From Mageeibacillus sp. UBA5770 (GTDB lineage Bacteria; Bacillota_A; Clostridia; Saccharofermentanales; Saccharofermentanaceae): a stretch of 64,000 nucleotides of DNA. A program made the position numbers and the translations under genes. Shown piece after piece: positions 52,757 through 60,562 of the stretch. A model generated the notes under the pieces. It had not been told where the DNA came from. It ran no database searches and worked only from the letters and a program-made list of their open reading frames with translations. The stretch is from the NCBI GenBank assembly GCA_002418705.1, contig DIEQ01000135.1:14088-78087 (forward strand), given 5' to 3'. Numbering within the stretch: the stretch's first letter is position 1; each line of letters starts with the position of its first letter.

Positions 52757-53434
52757 TTATCCGTCTATTCTCATCACCAATTCTATTAGTTCAGAAAACT
52801 CCCTGATCCGGAAATCACCTTTGCCCTGATTCGCTGCATCGCCGATGGCGATGGCTGGCATACCGGCTCTGTGTGCCGCTTCTACCCCGGCTTCAGCATC
52901 CTCGACAACAATGCACAATTCCGGCTCTAGACCCAGGTACCGGGCAGCCTTGAGGAAGATCTCCGGATCCGGTTTGGAAAAAGAAATGTTGTTGCCGTCC
53001 GAGATGGCATCAAAATACCCGCCCAATCCGATCTGTTCGAGAATAAAGGGAGCATTTTTACTTGACGAGCCAATTGCCAGTTTCCATCCGAGTTCCCTTA
53101 GCTGATTAAGGGCGGCCGGAACGCAGTCACTGAGGTCAGCCGGCGACATATTGTTGAGAAGGCGGCGATAGATATCGTTTTTATCTGATGCCAGCTGCTG
53201 TTTTCTTTCATCGCTCAAGGCTTCCCCGGCATAGCGCTCGAGAATTATTTCGAGACTTTCCATACGGCTGACACCGCGCAGGCGGTTGTTGATCTGCTCA
53301 TCGAAATAGATACCCAACTGATCCGCGAGTGATTTCCACGCCTGGAAGTGGTACTTGTCGGTGTGGCAGATTACCCCGTCCAGATCAAAAATGACGGCTC
53401 TGTAATTCTTTCTATTATTCACAGATGTCTTCAT
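52757..53434 (-). CDS. Beta-phosphoglucomutase-like HAD enzyme
   Basis: A 225-residue HAD mutase. VIFDLDGVICHTDKYHFQAW carries the catalytic Asp pair and the cap segment, RGVSRMESLEIIL matches beta-phosphoglucomutases, and SFSKPDPEIFLKAARYLG with VVEDAEAGVEAAHRAGM completes the motifs. It converts beta-glucose 1-phosphate to glucose 6-phosphate in the best-known members. Start at 53434 (MKTSV) overlaps the GH3 stop (ATGA). A glycoside phosphorylase that would supply its substrate is not in the window. Confidence 0.85.
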   Translation of the reverse strand: MKTSVNNRKNYRAVIFDLDGVICHTDKYHFQAWKSLADQLGIYFDEQINNRLRGVSRMESLEIILERYAGEALSDERKQQLASDKNDIYRRLLNNMSPADLSDCVPAALNQLRELGWKLAIGSSSKNAPFILEQIGLGGYFDAISDGNNISFSKPDPEIFLKAARYLGLEPELCIVVEDAEAGVEAAHRAGMPAIAIGDAANQGKGDFRIREFSELIELVMRIDG

Positions 53435-55131
53435 AAATGAGTATCCCACATACCGCAGAAAGCATCAACAGGACTTTTTCCCTTGAATTCTGATCGGCCG
53501 AGCAGTTTTTCAATCAGGGCGTCAAGAACATTGTCATTGGAGTTATAGCAATTAATAAATGTTTTAACTCTTGGAATATCAATAAGATGGTAGGGATTCT
53601 CTACCGAGATGAAGATTGTCGGGATGGATGCAAGATAATGGGGGCAGTTCGCACCCATAGGCTGGGCCCATTCAATTCGGACTGTAGTCTGGTTACTCTT
53701 GGTTGAAAGGTTCGCAACATAGACAATCGCATCGTATACCCCAACAACATCGGAAGTTTTTTCGGTCTGTCCTTCAAAAATATTCTTAGGCACAAAGGTA
53801 TCTATCTCAAAACCTTCAGCAGCCAATTTGCTGCGGATCAAATCACAGGTACCGATCCGGACAGAATAAGCCACGCCGGCCGCGGATTCAATCGGGCAGA
53901 AGAGAATTTTTTTATAGCGTTCAGGGGTCAGCGGCAGTACACCTTTCTCCTCTTTAACCAGGGTTATAGCCTTATCAGCACATTCGCGGCTCATCGTCTG
54001 ATGCTCGTCACAGCCTACTACTTTTCGCGCAGCTTCCAGCGTTGGTTTTGTCGTTTTGGTGTGAAGCTTCAGCGCTGCTTTGAGTCCAAGGATGCGCATG
54101 ACCGCCTCATCCAGACGCTCAGGCGGGATCGTCCCGTTCCGCGCACCTTCGAGCATGAATTCATAATCTTCTTCAAGGTTTCTGGTGAACAAAAACATGT
54201 CTGATCCGGCGGCGATCGCATAAGGGACAGCTTTACTCCGGGGCATCGGAATCGTGAACCCTGCCATTGTTGTTGCGTCGGTGACGATCAGTCCATTGAA
54301 ACCAAGCTTCCCGCGAAGCAGGTCATTCATCAGTTCATCAGACAGTGAGGCCGGCAGAATATCTTCATCCCTGATTCCGGGGCGAAGCTTGCGCGAGTAA
54401 GCAGGCTGCATAATGTGTCCGACCATGACCGTCAGGGCCCCGGCATCAATTCCAGCCTGGTATACGGCACCATATGCTGCGTCCCATTCTTCAACCGATT
54501 TATTATTAATCGAAGTCACCAGATGCTGATCACGCTCGTCGCAGCCATCACCCGGAAAATGTTTGATTGAGGCCGCAACGCCATAGGACTGCACCGCCTT
54601 TACATAAGCAACGCCCATTTCACGGACCCGGTCCGGGTCTGATCCAAAGGTGCGGATGTTGGTTATCGGATTGCGGAAATTGTAGTCTATGTCGATGATC
54701 GGGGCAAAAGCCCAGTTTGCACCGACCGCTGATCCTTCACGGCCGCAGATATGGCCAAGGTTTGCTGCCATCCCGACGTCATCCGTGGCAGCGATTTCAA
54801 GAGGCGAACCCAGTTGGGTACCCTCAAACACGATGCCATTACCGCCCCGCTCAAGATTGGCGGCTACCAGCATCGGTATCTCTGATTTATCCGCGAGGAC
54901 GCCGGAGAAGCGCACAGCTTCTTCGATGGAACCCGGTCGGTACATGATCCCGCCCGGCCTGCAGATTTTCAAGGTATCGATGTATTCTTCCTCGGTCATC
55001 TGCCGGCTGATACCGCAGAAAAGCTGACCGACTTTGTCTTCAAACGACAGGCCCGCTAACGTCGATTCCACCCAGGCAAGATCTATTTCATTGAGGCTGA
55101 AAGGTTTTCGCTTCAAAAGTTCATAATTCAT
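53431..55131 (-). CDS. Glycoside hydrolase family 3 (beta-N-acetylhexosaminidase-like)
   Basis: A 566-residue GH3 enzyme with an N-terminal barrel (about 1-350) and a C-terminal domain (about 380-540). IKHFPGDGCDERDQHL (about 190) is the KHFPG...D.H loop of the NagZ-like group, whose acid/base is a His-Asp dyad; the nucleophile is in IVTDATTMAG (about 285). No signal peptide. The loop differs from NagZ (GDGCDE for GHGDT), so beta-glucosidase activity cannot be excluded. It follows the binding-protein terminator and is coupled to the mutase gene. Confidence 0.85.
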   Translation of the reverse strand: MNYELLKRKPFSLNEIDLAWVESTLAGLSFEDKVGQLFCGISRQMTEEEYIDTLKICRPGGIMYRPGSIEEAVRFSGVLADKSEIPMLVAANLERGGNGIVFEGTQLGSPLEIAATDDVGMAANLGHICGREGSAVGANWAFAPIIDIDYNFRNPITNIRTFGSDPDRVREMGVAYVKAVQSYGVAASIKHFPGDGCDERDQHLVTSINNKSVEEWDAAYGAVYQAGIDAGALTVMVGHIMQPAYSRKLRPGIRDEDILPASLSDELMNDLLRGKLGFNGLIVTDATTMAGFTIPMPRSKAVPYAIAAGSDMFLFTRNLEEDYEFMLEGARNGTIPPERLDEAVMRILGLKAALKLHTKTTKPTLEAARKVVGCDEHQTMSRECADKAITLVKEEKGVLPLTPERYKKILFCPIESAAGVAYSVRIGTCDLIRSKLAAEGFEIDTFVPKNIFEGQTEKTSDVVGVYDAIVYVANLSTKSNQTTVRIEWAQPMGANCPHYLASIPTIFISVENPYHLIDIPRVKTFINCYNSNDNVLDALIEKLLGRSEFKGKSPVDAFCGMWDTHL

Positions 55132-55167
55132 AATAGTATTCTCCTGCTCTTAAAATCATACTTAAGC

Positions 55168-55203
55168 AAAAGCAGGGCTGGCTTACGGGCCAGCCCTGCT
55201 TTT
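55168..55203. terminator. Strong hairpin between the binding-protein and GH3 genes
   Basis: A perfect 15-bp stem (AAAAGCAGGGCTGGC, 55168-55182, with 55189-55203) and a 6-base loop, with A/T runs on both sides. On the minus strand it follows the solute-binding-protein stop by about 30 bases. It probably lowers expression of the downstream GH3-mutase-GH78 genes relative to the binding protein. Confidence 0.88.
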
Positions 55204-55232
55204 TGAATTACTGAATTTTCATACTTCCGGGA

Positions 55233-56777
55233 TTATTTGGATTTCTGCCAGACCTCAAACTGTGCCTGCTTTTCTGCAAGGATAATGTCAATCCCGGCAT
55301 CCTTAAGCGCACTGTTGAATTCAGGAATACCGGCTTCCGGATCGAGTGCGCCGCACATCAGGGCATTGCGGTACTGGGCAACAACGCTGGCACAGGCCGC
55401 ATACTCCGTGCTGACATTTGTGGTGTCAAACGAAAAGCCCATTGCTGTCGAGACGATAGCGGTCTTGTTGAATTCGTCCATCTGTGTCCAGTAATCGGGA
55501 GCATTTCCATTCCAGATGTAAGAAATGAACTGATTACCGATGTTCCAACCCATGGAGACCGGATAGGTAACGTTAGAAGAGGATATACCTTCGGCATAGT
55601 CAATTATTCCGTTCTCTCCGTCGATAACCTGGTATTGTTTTCCTTCAATACCATAGATCAGAAGGTTTGAGATGGCCGGATCGGTATTCCAAAGATTCAT
55701 GAACTCAACAGCCTGCTGCGGGTATTTGGCACTGGTCGGAACCACCCAGCAAAGAGTAGTTGCGTTTGAAGTTGAAGTTTTTGCCGGGTACAGATCTACC
55801 GTTTTGACGTCCATACCGGTCTGCATTTTCGTCTGGGTGTCGAAACCAGGCTTTAGATTCGTAAAATAGCCAAAGGCTTTTCCGGCTTTCATAAGGGCAT
55901 CACCGGTATCTGTCAGACTCAGGATGTCAGGCACAAGCAGACCCTTCTGATTCCAGTCATACATGGTCTCGCTCCAGTTGATAAAGAATTCCGATTCATA
56001 ATAATTCTTGAAAGTGGACTCCACACCGTTATTCAGAAGGACACCGAGGTTGTTCGGATCACCACAGCTATCGACTGCTGTATCAGGCATGATCATGGTC
56101 GGGGCAGCCTGGGAAGCTGCCATATACATGTCGGGCTCACCGGCCTGGACGGTATCAAGGATCTTTTCAAGGTCGGCAAGCGTCTTGACATTGTCAAGAG
56201 TCAGATTGTATTTTTCCAGGATGTCTGCACGGCAGACGAATCCATAGGATGCAGCGAGGTCGCGATTGTTGGTGATTGCATAGAGTTTGCCGCCAATCTT
56301 ACCGGCATTGACATAATCCTCGCCAAGAGCGGTTACAATACCTTGTCCATATTGGTCAACCCACTCATCGATCGGCTGGATCTGTCCATTGGCTACCATG
56401 TTGGTGACCGGGAGCATACCGTTGTTCATCAGGTCAACCTGCTCTCCGGATGAGAGCATCAGATTCGCCTGATCGCTCCAGGCACCAAAATTGATGAAGT
56501 GCAGTTCAACTTTGGTATTGATTTTTGGTACAGTGATTTTATTGATTTCTTCTGCAACAGCGGCAGCATCCGAGGCATCGCCAAGGGAAACCGTGTAAAT
56601 CTTAATTGTTACGGGTTCTCCGGCGGCCGTAGTATCAGCAGCAGTGTCTGATCCGGCGGCAGCAGTGGAGTCGGCAGCTTTCGCCGTGGTGGTAACGCTG
56701 GGCGAACCGCCGCAGCCAGCAAAAAGTGTAAGTGACATGGCGGCCAGGAGCGCAATAGCAGTGATTTTGATTTTCAT
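55233..56777 (-). CDS. Lipoprotein sugar-binding protein of an ABC importer
   Basis: A 514-residue extracytoplasmic binding protein. The signal peptide ends in a lipobox LFAGC (Cys about residue 22), followed by a low-complexity Ser/Thr/Ala linker and a two-lobe binding fold of the LplA-type family. NWSETMYDWNQKGLLVPDI and KYPQQAVEFMNLW are typical segments. It would deliver an oligosaccharide to the LplB/LplC permease encoded upstream. The 185-bp upstream region carries the direct-repeat element at 56861-56899, so the gene has its own regulated promoter. No ABC ATPase gene is in the window; importers of this type often share MsmK. Confidence 0.9.
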   Translation of the reverse strand: MKIKITAIALLAAMSLTLFAGCGGSPSVTTTAKAADSTAAAGSDTAADTTAAGEPVTIKIYTVSLGDASDAAAVAEEINKITVPKINTKVELHFINFGAWSDQANLMLSSGEQVDLMNNGMLPVTNMVANGQIQPIDEWVDQYGQGIVTALGEDYVNAGKIGGKLYAITNNRDLAASYGFVCRADILEKYNLTLDNVKTLADLEKILDTVQAGEPDMYMAASQAAPTMIMPDTAVDSCGDPNNLGVLLNNGVESTFKNYYESEFFINWSETMYDWNQKGLLVPDILSLTDTGDALMKAGKAFGYFTNLKPGFDTQTKMQTGMDVKTVDLYPAKTSTSNATTLCWVVPTSAKYPQQAVEFMNLWNTDPAISNLLIYGIEGKQYQVIDGENGIIDYAEGISSSNVTYPVSMGWNIGNQFISYIWNGNAPDYWTQMDEFNKTAIVSTAMGFSFDTTNVSTEYAACASVVAQYRNALMCGALDPEAGIPEFNSALKDAGIDIILAEKQAQFEVWQKSK

Positions 56778-56860
56778 GTTTTCGTATCCTCCTTCAATCT
56801 TCAGGGCAAGGTGGAATGAATAGCTTATGACATTACTTTAATTCTTCAGACATTTTGTCA

Positions 56861-56899
56861 CTACCTGCGTTATGACATTTATTGTTGTTTTTATGACAT
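56861..56899 (-). promoter_or_regulatory. Direct-repeat regulatory element (binding-protein gene)
   Basis: On the minus strand ATGTCATA at 56899-56892 and again at 56878-56871, 21 bases apart, followed by N5-GGTAG. The same layout occurs upstream of lplB (58916-58954) with 30 of 39 bases identical. A further TATGACAT (plus strand) lies at 56826-56833. Likely the binding site of the YesN-like regulator. Confidence 0.65.
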
Positions 56900-56962
56900 G
56901 ACGCAAGAAAAGAAGACCTGTCTTTCAATACTATGTCTTTTTGTTGTGTCAAGTGCAGGAGA

Positions 56963-57850
56963 TCAGCCCTTGACAGCGCCAACGGTAATACCCTGGACAA
57001 AGAACCGCTGGAAGAACGGATAGACAACCAGGATCGGAAGTGCGCCTATAACGGCTACGGCCATTTTCAAACTGGTACTGGGCAGTTTACTGGCAGCGTC
57101 ACCCATCTGCCCGCTTGACGCCATCTGTGACAGGAACTGGGAGTCGCGAATCATGCGGTTGAGGACATTCTGAATACTGAACAACTTTGTATCTGTGATA
57201 AAGTAAAGACCATTGGTCCAGTCATTCCAATAACTTAAGCCAACCATCAGGCCAACAGTCGCCAGAATCGGCAGCGACATCGGTAAAACGACTTGTAAAA
57301 GCGTCCGGAATTCACTGGCCCCGTCAATCTGCGCCGCTTCTATGATTTCCATCGGAATGTTATGGGTAAAATAGGTGCGCATCATAATTACATAGAAAGC
57401 GCTGAGCATAAGCTGCGGGACAATCAGTGCGAATAATGTGTTTTTGATATTGAAATATTGCGTATACATAATGTAGGTCGGAATCAGACCGCCGTTGAAC
57501 AGCATAGTAAAAAAGATAATGAAAGAAAATACATTGCGGTGCGGAAGATCACGGCGCGCCAGAGGGTATGACAATAGAACGGTAAGGATCAGGTTGACAC
57601 TTGTACCTATGGCCGTGACGATGATCGTAATACCATAGGAACGCATAATGGCAGATGCGCTGTTGAATATGTAATCATAGGCATTCAGGCTGAATTCGCG
57701 GGGGATGAAGGAATATCCGAACTTAAGCAGACTGGCCTCACTTGCTATGGAAGACCCAAACATCAAAAGGACCGGTAAAAAACAGAATAAGGCCAATAGA
57801 AGCATTAAAATATGCAGGAAAAATTGAAACGTTTTTGATTTGTCAAACAT
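56963..57850 (-). CDS. Carbohydrate ABC permease, LplC-type
   Basis: A 295-residue inner-membrane permease with six predicted helices. The ATPase-coupling EAA loop is IEAAQIDGASEFRTLLQVVLP (about residue 190); FIPREFSLNAYDYIF and the ending PFFQRFFVQGITVGAVKG are typical of the LplC/CUT1 family. It forms a heterodimer with the preceding LplB-type protein, from which it is 15 bases away. Confidence 0.92.
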   Translation of the reverse strand: MFDKSKTFQFFLHILMLLLALFCFLPVLLMFGSSIASEASLLKFGYSFIPREFSLNAYDYIFNSASAIMRSYGITIIVTAIGTSVNLILTVLLSYPLARRDLPHRNVFSFIIFFTMLFNGGLIPTYIMYTQYFNIKNTLFALIVPQLMLSAFYVIMMRTYFTHNIPMEIIEAAQIDGASEFRTLLQVVLPMSLPILATVGLMVGLSYWNDWTNGLYFITDTKLFSIQNVLNRMIRDSQFLSQMASSGQMGDAASKLPSTSLKMAVAVIGALPILVVYPFFQRFFVQGITVGAVKG

Positions 57851-57865
57851 GCTGAACTCCCTCTC

Positions 57866-58804
57866 TCAGAACAAGGCGTGTTCTTTGCTTATTTTTTTGA
57901 TGACCCAGTTGGCGGAAAGCACCAGAACAAAACCGACGGTAGACTGGTAGAAACCGGAAGCCGAAGCCATACCGATGTTGCCCACAGTCATAAGACCGCG
58001 ATATACATAGGTATCGATCGTGTTGGTCACCGGCATAAGCGGTCCGGAGTTCATCGGAACCTGGTAAAACAAACCGAAATCAGAATAGAAAATACGGCCA
58101 ATTGATAAAAGGACAAGAGTTATGATCGTCGGCTTCAGCATGGGGAGGGTAATCGCAACAATCTGCTGCCAGCGAGTGGCACCGTCAATCTGCGCCGCTT
58201 CATAATAAGTGCGGTCGATACCGACCAGTGTCGCAAAATAGATAATACTCATGTATCCGAAGCCCTTCCAAAGATTGACCAGTGTCAGGATAAACGGCCA
58301 GTATTTGGGGCTTGTATACCATTGGATGGACGCAAGTCCTATACTATTTAGAAAATTGTTGAGGAAACCGACATCTGTGCTCAGGAAGCCAAACACAATA
58401 TAACTTACGACAACGATCGAAATCATGAATGGCAGGAGAAAAATACCCTGGTAAAAACTTCTCATCCGCTTACTTGTTACCTCGTTGAGCAGGATAGCAA
58501 CAGTAATAGCCACAAATGTACCCAGAATGATAAAAATGGTATTATATCCGATTGTATTCCGGGTTATAATCCAGGCGTCCTTGGTCTTGAACAGGTATTC
58601 GAAATTCTTTAGACCGATAAACGGGCTTTCCAGAATACCGGTCTGAAAATTAATCTTCTTAAAGGCAATGATAAGACCCATCATAGGAATGTAGTTGTTA
58701 ATCAGCAGGTAGATAAGGCCAGGAACCATCATGATATAAAGCGGCGCGAATTTACCTTTTTTCTTCCGTGCTTTCATGGTAATGTTGTCTGATGCAGCGG
58801 ACAA
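57866..58804 (-). CDS. Carbohydrate ABC permease, LplB-type
   Basis: A permease partner of LplC with six helices and the EAA loop YYEAAQIDGATRWQQIVAITLP. I chose a TTG start at 58804 (312 residues) because GGGGG lies eight bases upstream; ATG at 58777 (MKARKKKGKFAP) has no ribosome site. The frame is open to 58915, but that part is Lys/Arg-rich and holds the regulatory region. The family length is about 300. The 39-bp direct-repeat element lies at 58916-58954, so transcription is predicted to start in this gap. Confidence 0.85.
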   Translation of the reverse strand: MSAASDNITMKARKKKGKFAPLYIMMVPGLIYLLINNYIPMMGLIIAFKKINFQTGILESPFIGLKNFEYLFKTKDAWIITRNTIGYNTIFIILGTFVAITVAILLNEVTSKRMRSFYQGIFLLPFMISIVVVSYIVFGFLSTDVGFLNNFLNSIGLASIQWYTSPKYWPFILTLVNLWKGFGYMSIIYFATLVGIDRTYYEAAQIDGATRWQQIVAITLPMLKPTIITLVLLSIGRIFYSDFGLFYQVPMNSGPLMPVTNTIDTYVYRGLMTVGNIGMASASGFYQSTVGFVLVLSANWVIKKISKEHALF

Positions 58805-58915
58805 TGTGATACCCCCTTTTTTCTTCTTCCAAGGCGGCAGGTGCTTCTGCCTGCCATGGCAGCTACACTTAACTTTAGCTCGCACTTTAGTTTTACGCTT
58901 TTTGGGGGGCTGCAT

Positions 58916-58954
58916 CTACCAGACGTATGACATCTATTAACGTTTTTGTGACAT
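58916..58954 (-). promoter_or_regulatory. Direct-repeat regulatory element (lplB)
   Basis: On the minus strand ATGTCACA at 58954-58947 and ATGTCATA at 58933-58926, 21 bases apart, followed by N5-GGTAG. It matches the binding-protein element in 30 of 39 bases, including the AAAAAC and AATA spacer parts. Confidence 0.65.
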
Positions 58955-58963
58955 CGCCCCTGC

Positions 58964-60562
58964 CTACTTGCGCACATGCGTCTGGCGGTATTCATTGGGG
59001 GTCAGGCCGGTTGCTTTTTTGAATATTTTCGAAAAATGCGAAAAATTGGAATGCCCGACTTTGGACGCGATGATACTTACGGGCATATTCGTCCGGACAA
59101 GGTACCCGATCGCTGTGTTGATTCGCTCAATCGTTATGTATTCAATCAGTGACTGTCCTGTTTCTTTTCTGAAAAGACGGGACAGATATTCCGGGTTCAG
59201 AAAGACCTTTTCAGCAATTTCATTTCTTGATAATTCGCGGTCAAGATTGTCACAGATATATGCTTTAACCTTCTCAATAGTCGTTTGATAGTCAGATTCC
59301 GTTATCGTCGGCAGAAGCGGCACCGTAACTACGCTTTGCACAAAAGCCAGCATATTCTCTACGGTAGCAAGGCTTCCCAGAAAATGGTCGACAACCTGTT
59401 CGCTGAACATTAAGTCCAGGTTTTTTACCCCGCGGGATTCCGACAGCTGCCAGATCATCTGCAGGAATTCATTCTGAAACCTGGCCAAAAAGGCTGCATC
59501 GACTTCTTCGTCCGCTATTTTCCGGTTAAAAAAATCAACAACTTCCGTATAAACACGCTCGCTCATTCCCTGGTCCAGCAAATGAGCCCAGCGAGCGATT
59601 TCGGGAACCTTACTATCTTTTGCCGTCGATTCTTCCAGATTACTGAGGGTAAAAACCTTGCTGTAATTGGCAACGTTCTTATGATCCATCTCAACGAGCT
59701 GCCGGTAACCGTCTGCCAGACCCTGCAGAGGTGCATATCGCCCGATATATACAGCCAGGTTGCTTTTCAGGTTATTCTGACAGAATCCGCTGAAAAACCA
59801 CATTTTTTGAAGAAGGGTCATTTCCTCGATCTGTCCGTCATCCGTCAGCGGCAGAAGGAACACATAGTGACTGGCATCCATCTGAACAACCTGCAGAACT
59901 CCCGTCTGGTCAAATATGATCTCATCCAGCAGATTGATGAATGTTCCCTTAAGCAAGTCATCATCCCATTCACTTAGGAGAATCTGACGGCGTATGACAC
60001 TGACCAGAACCGGCAGGTATTCCATCGGCGGCTTAACGTCGATACCCAGCTGGGAAGCCTGAGCGTTCAGACGGGTACTGTTCTGCAGGTAAATGCCGCT
60101 TAAGATGCTGCCCCAGAAGTTTTCCCGGACATTTCTGGCGTTATCCTGCCAATACTGTCCGAGGACGGATAATTCATCCCTGTGGGATTTAAGATTGATT
60201 TTTTCGATAGCCCTTGCAACCACTTTTTCGAGTTCGTCATACTGGATCGGTTGGATCTGGTAATCGAAAACCCCCATTTTGATAGCTTCCCTGGCATATT
60301 CAAAATCCTCATGCGAAGTCAGAAAAATACATTCCGTCTCCGGATAATTCTTCCTAACCCAGGCAATCAGTTCCAGACCGTTACCCATAGGCATTTCGAT
60401 ATCACTGATGATAATATCCACCGGTAGGATCCGGAACACCTTCTGGGCTTCCTGCATGCTGTTAGCTGTCCGAACCTGATCTATTTTAAGATGCTGCCAT
60501 TTGATACCGCTTTCGACACCTTTTGCAACATCCACCTGATCGTCAACTATCAAGACATTCAT
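58964..60562 (-). CDS. YesN-like response regulator (AraC-type)
   Basis: A 532-residue two-component regulator. The receiver domain (1-~115) has VLIVDDQVDVA, SDIEMPMGNG with the phosphorylatable Asp, and FLTSHEDF. The usual Lys of the KP motif is replaced by Gln in DYQIQPI. A long middle region (about 120-420) precedes two helix-turn-helix units (RNEIAEKVFLNPEYLSRLFRK; SIIASKVGHSNFSHFSKIFK). The start at 60562 is the first with a GGGGG site and overlaps the kinase end by 20 bp. It probably binds the repeat elements at 58916 and 56861. Confidence 0.92.
   Translation of the reverse strand: MNVLIVDDQVDVAKGVESGIKWQHLKIDQVRTANSMQEAQKVFRILPVDIIISDIEMPMGNGLELIAWVRKNYPETECIFLTSHEDFEYAREAIKMGVFDYQIQPIQYDELEKVVARAIEKINLKSHRDELSVLGQYWQDNARNVRENFWGSILSGIYLQNSTRLNAQASQLGIDVKPPMEYLPVLVSVIRRQILLSEWDDDLLKGTFINLLDEIIFDQTGVLQVVQMDASHYVFLLPLTDDGQIEEMTLLQKMWFFSGFCQNNLKSNLAVYIGRYAPLQGLADGYRQLVEMDHKNVANYSKVFTLSNLEESTAKDSKVPEIARWAHLLDQGMSERVYTEVVDFFNRKIADEEVDAAFLARFQNEFLQMIWQLSESRGVKNLDLMFSEQVVDHFLGSLATVENMLAFVQSVVTVPLLPTITESDYQTTIEKVKAYICDNLDRELSRNEIAEKVFLNPEYLSRLFRKETGQSLIEYITIERINTAIGYLVRTNMPVSIIASKVGHSNFSHFSKIFKKATGLTPNEYRQTHVRK

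Noticed and set aside
58805..58915. Lys/Arg-rich N-terminal extension of the LplB permease
   Set aside because: It is basic and low-complexity, and the region lies between the predicted regulatory element and a TTG start with a GGGGG site.
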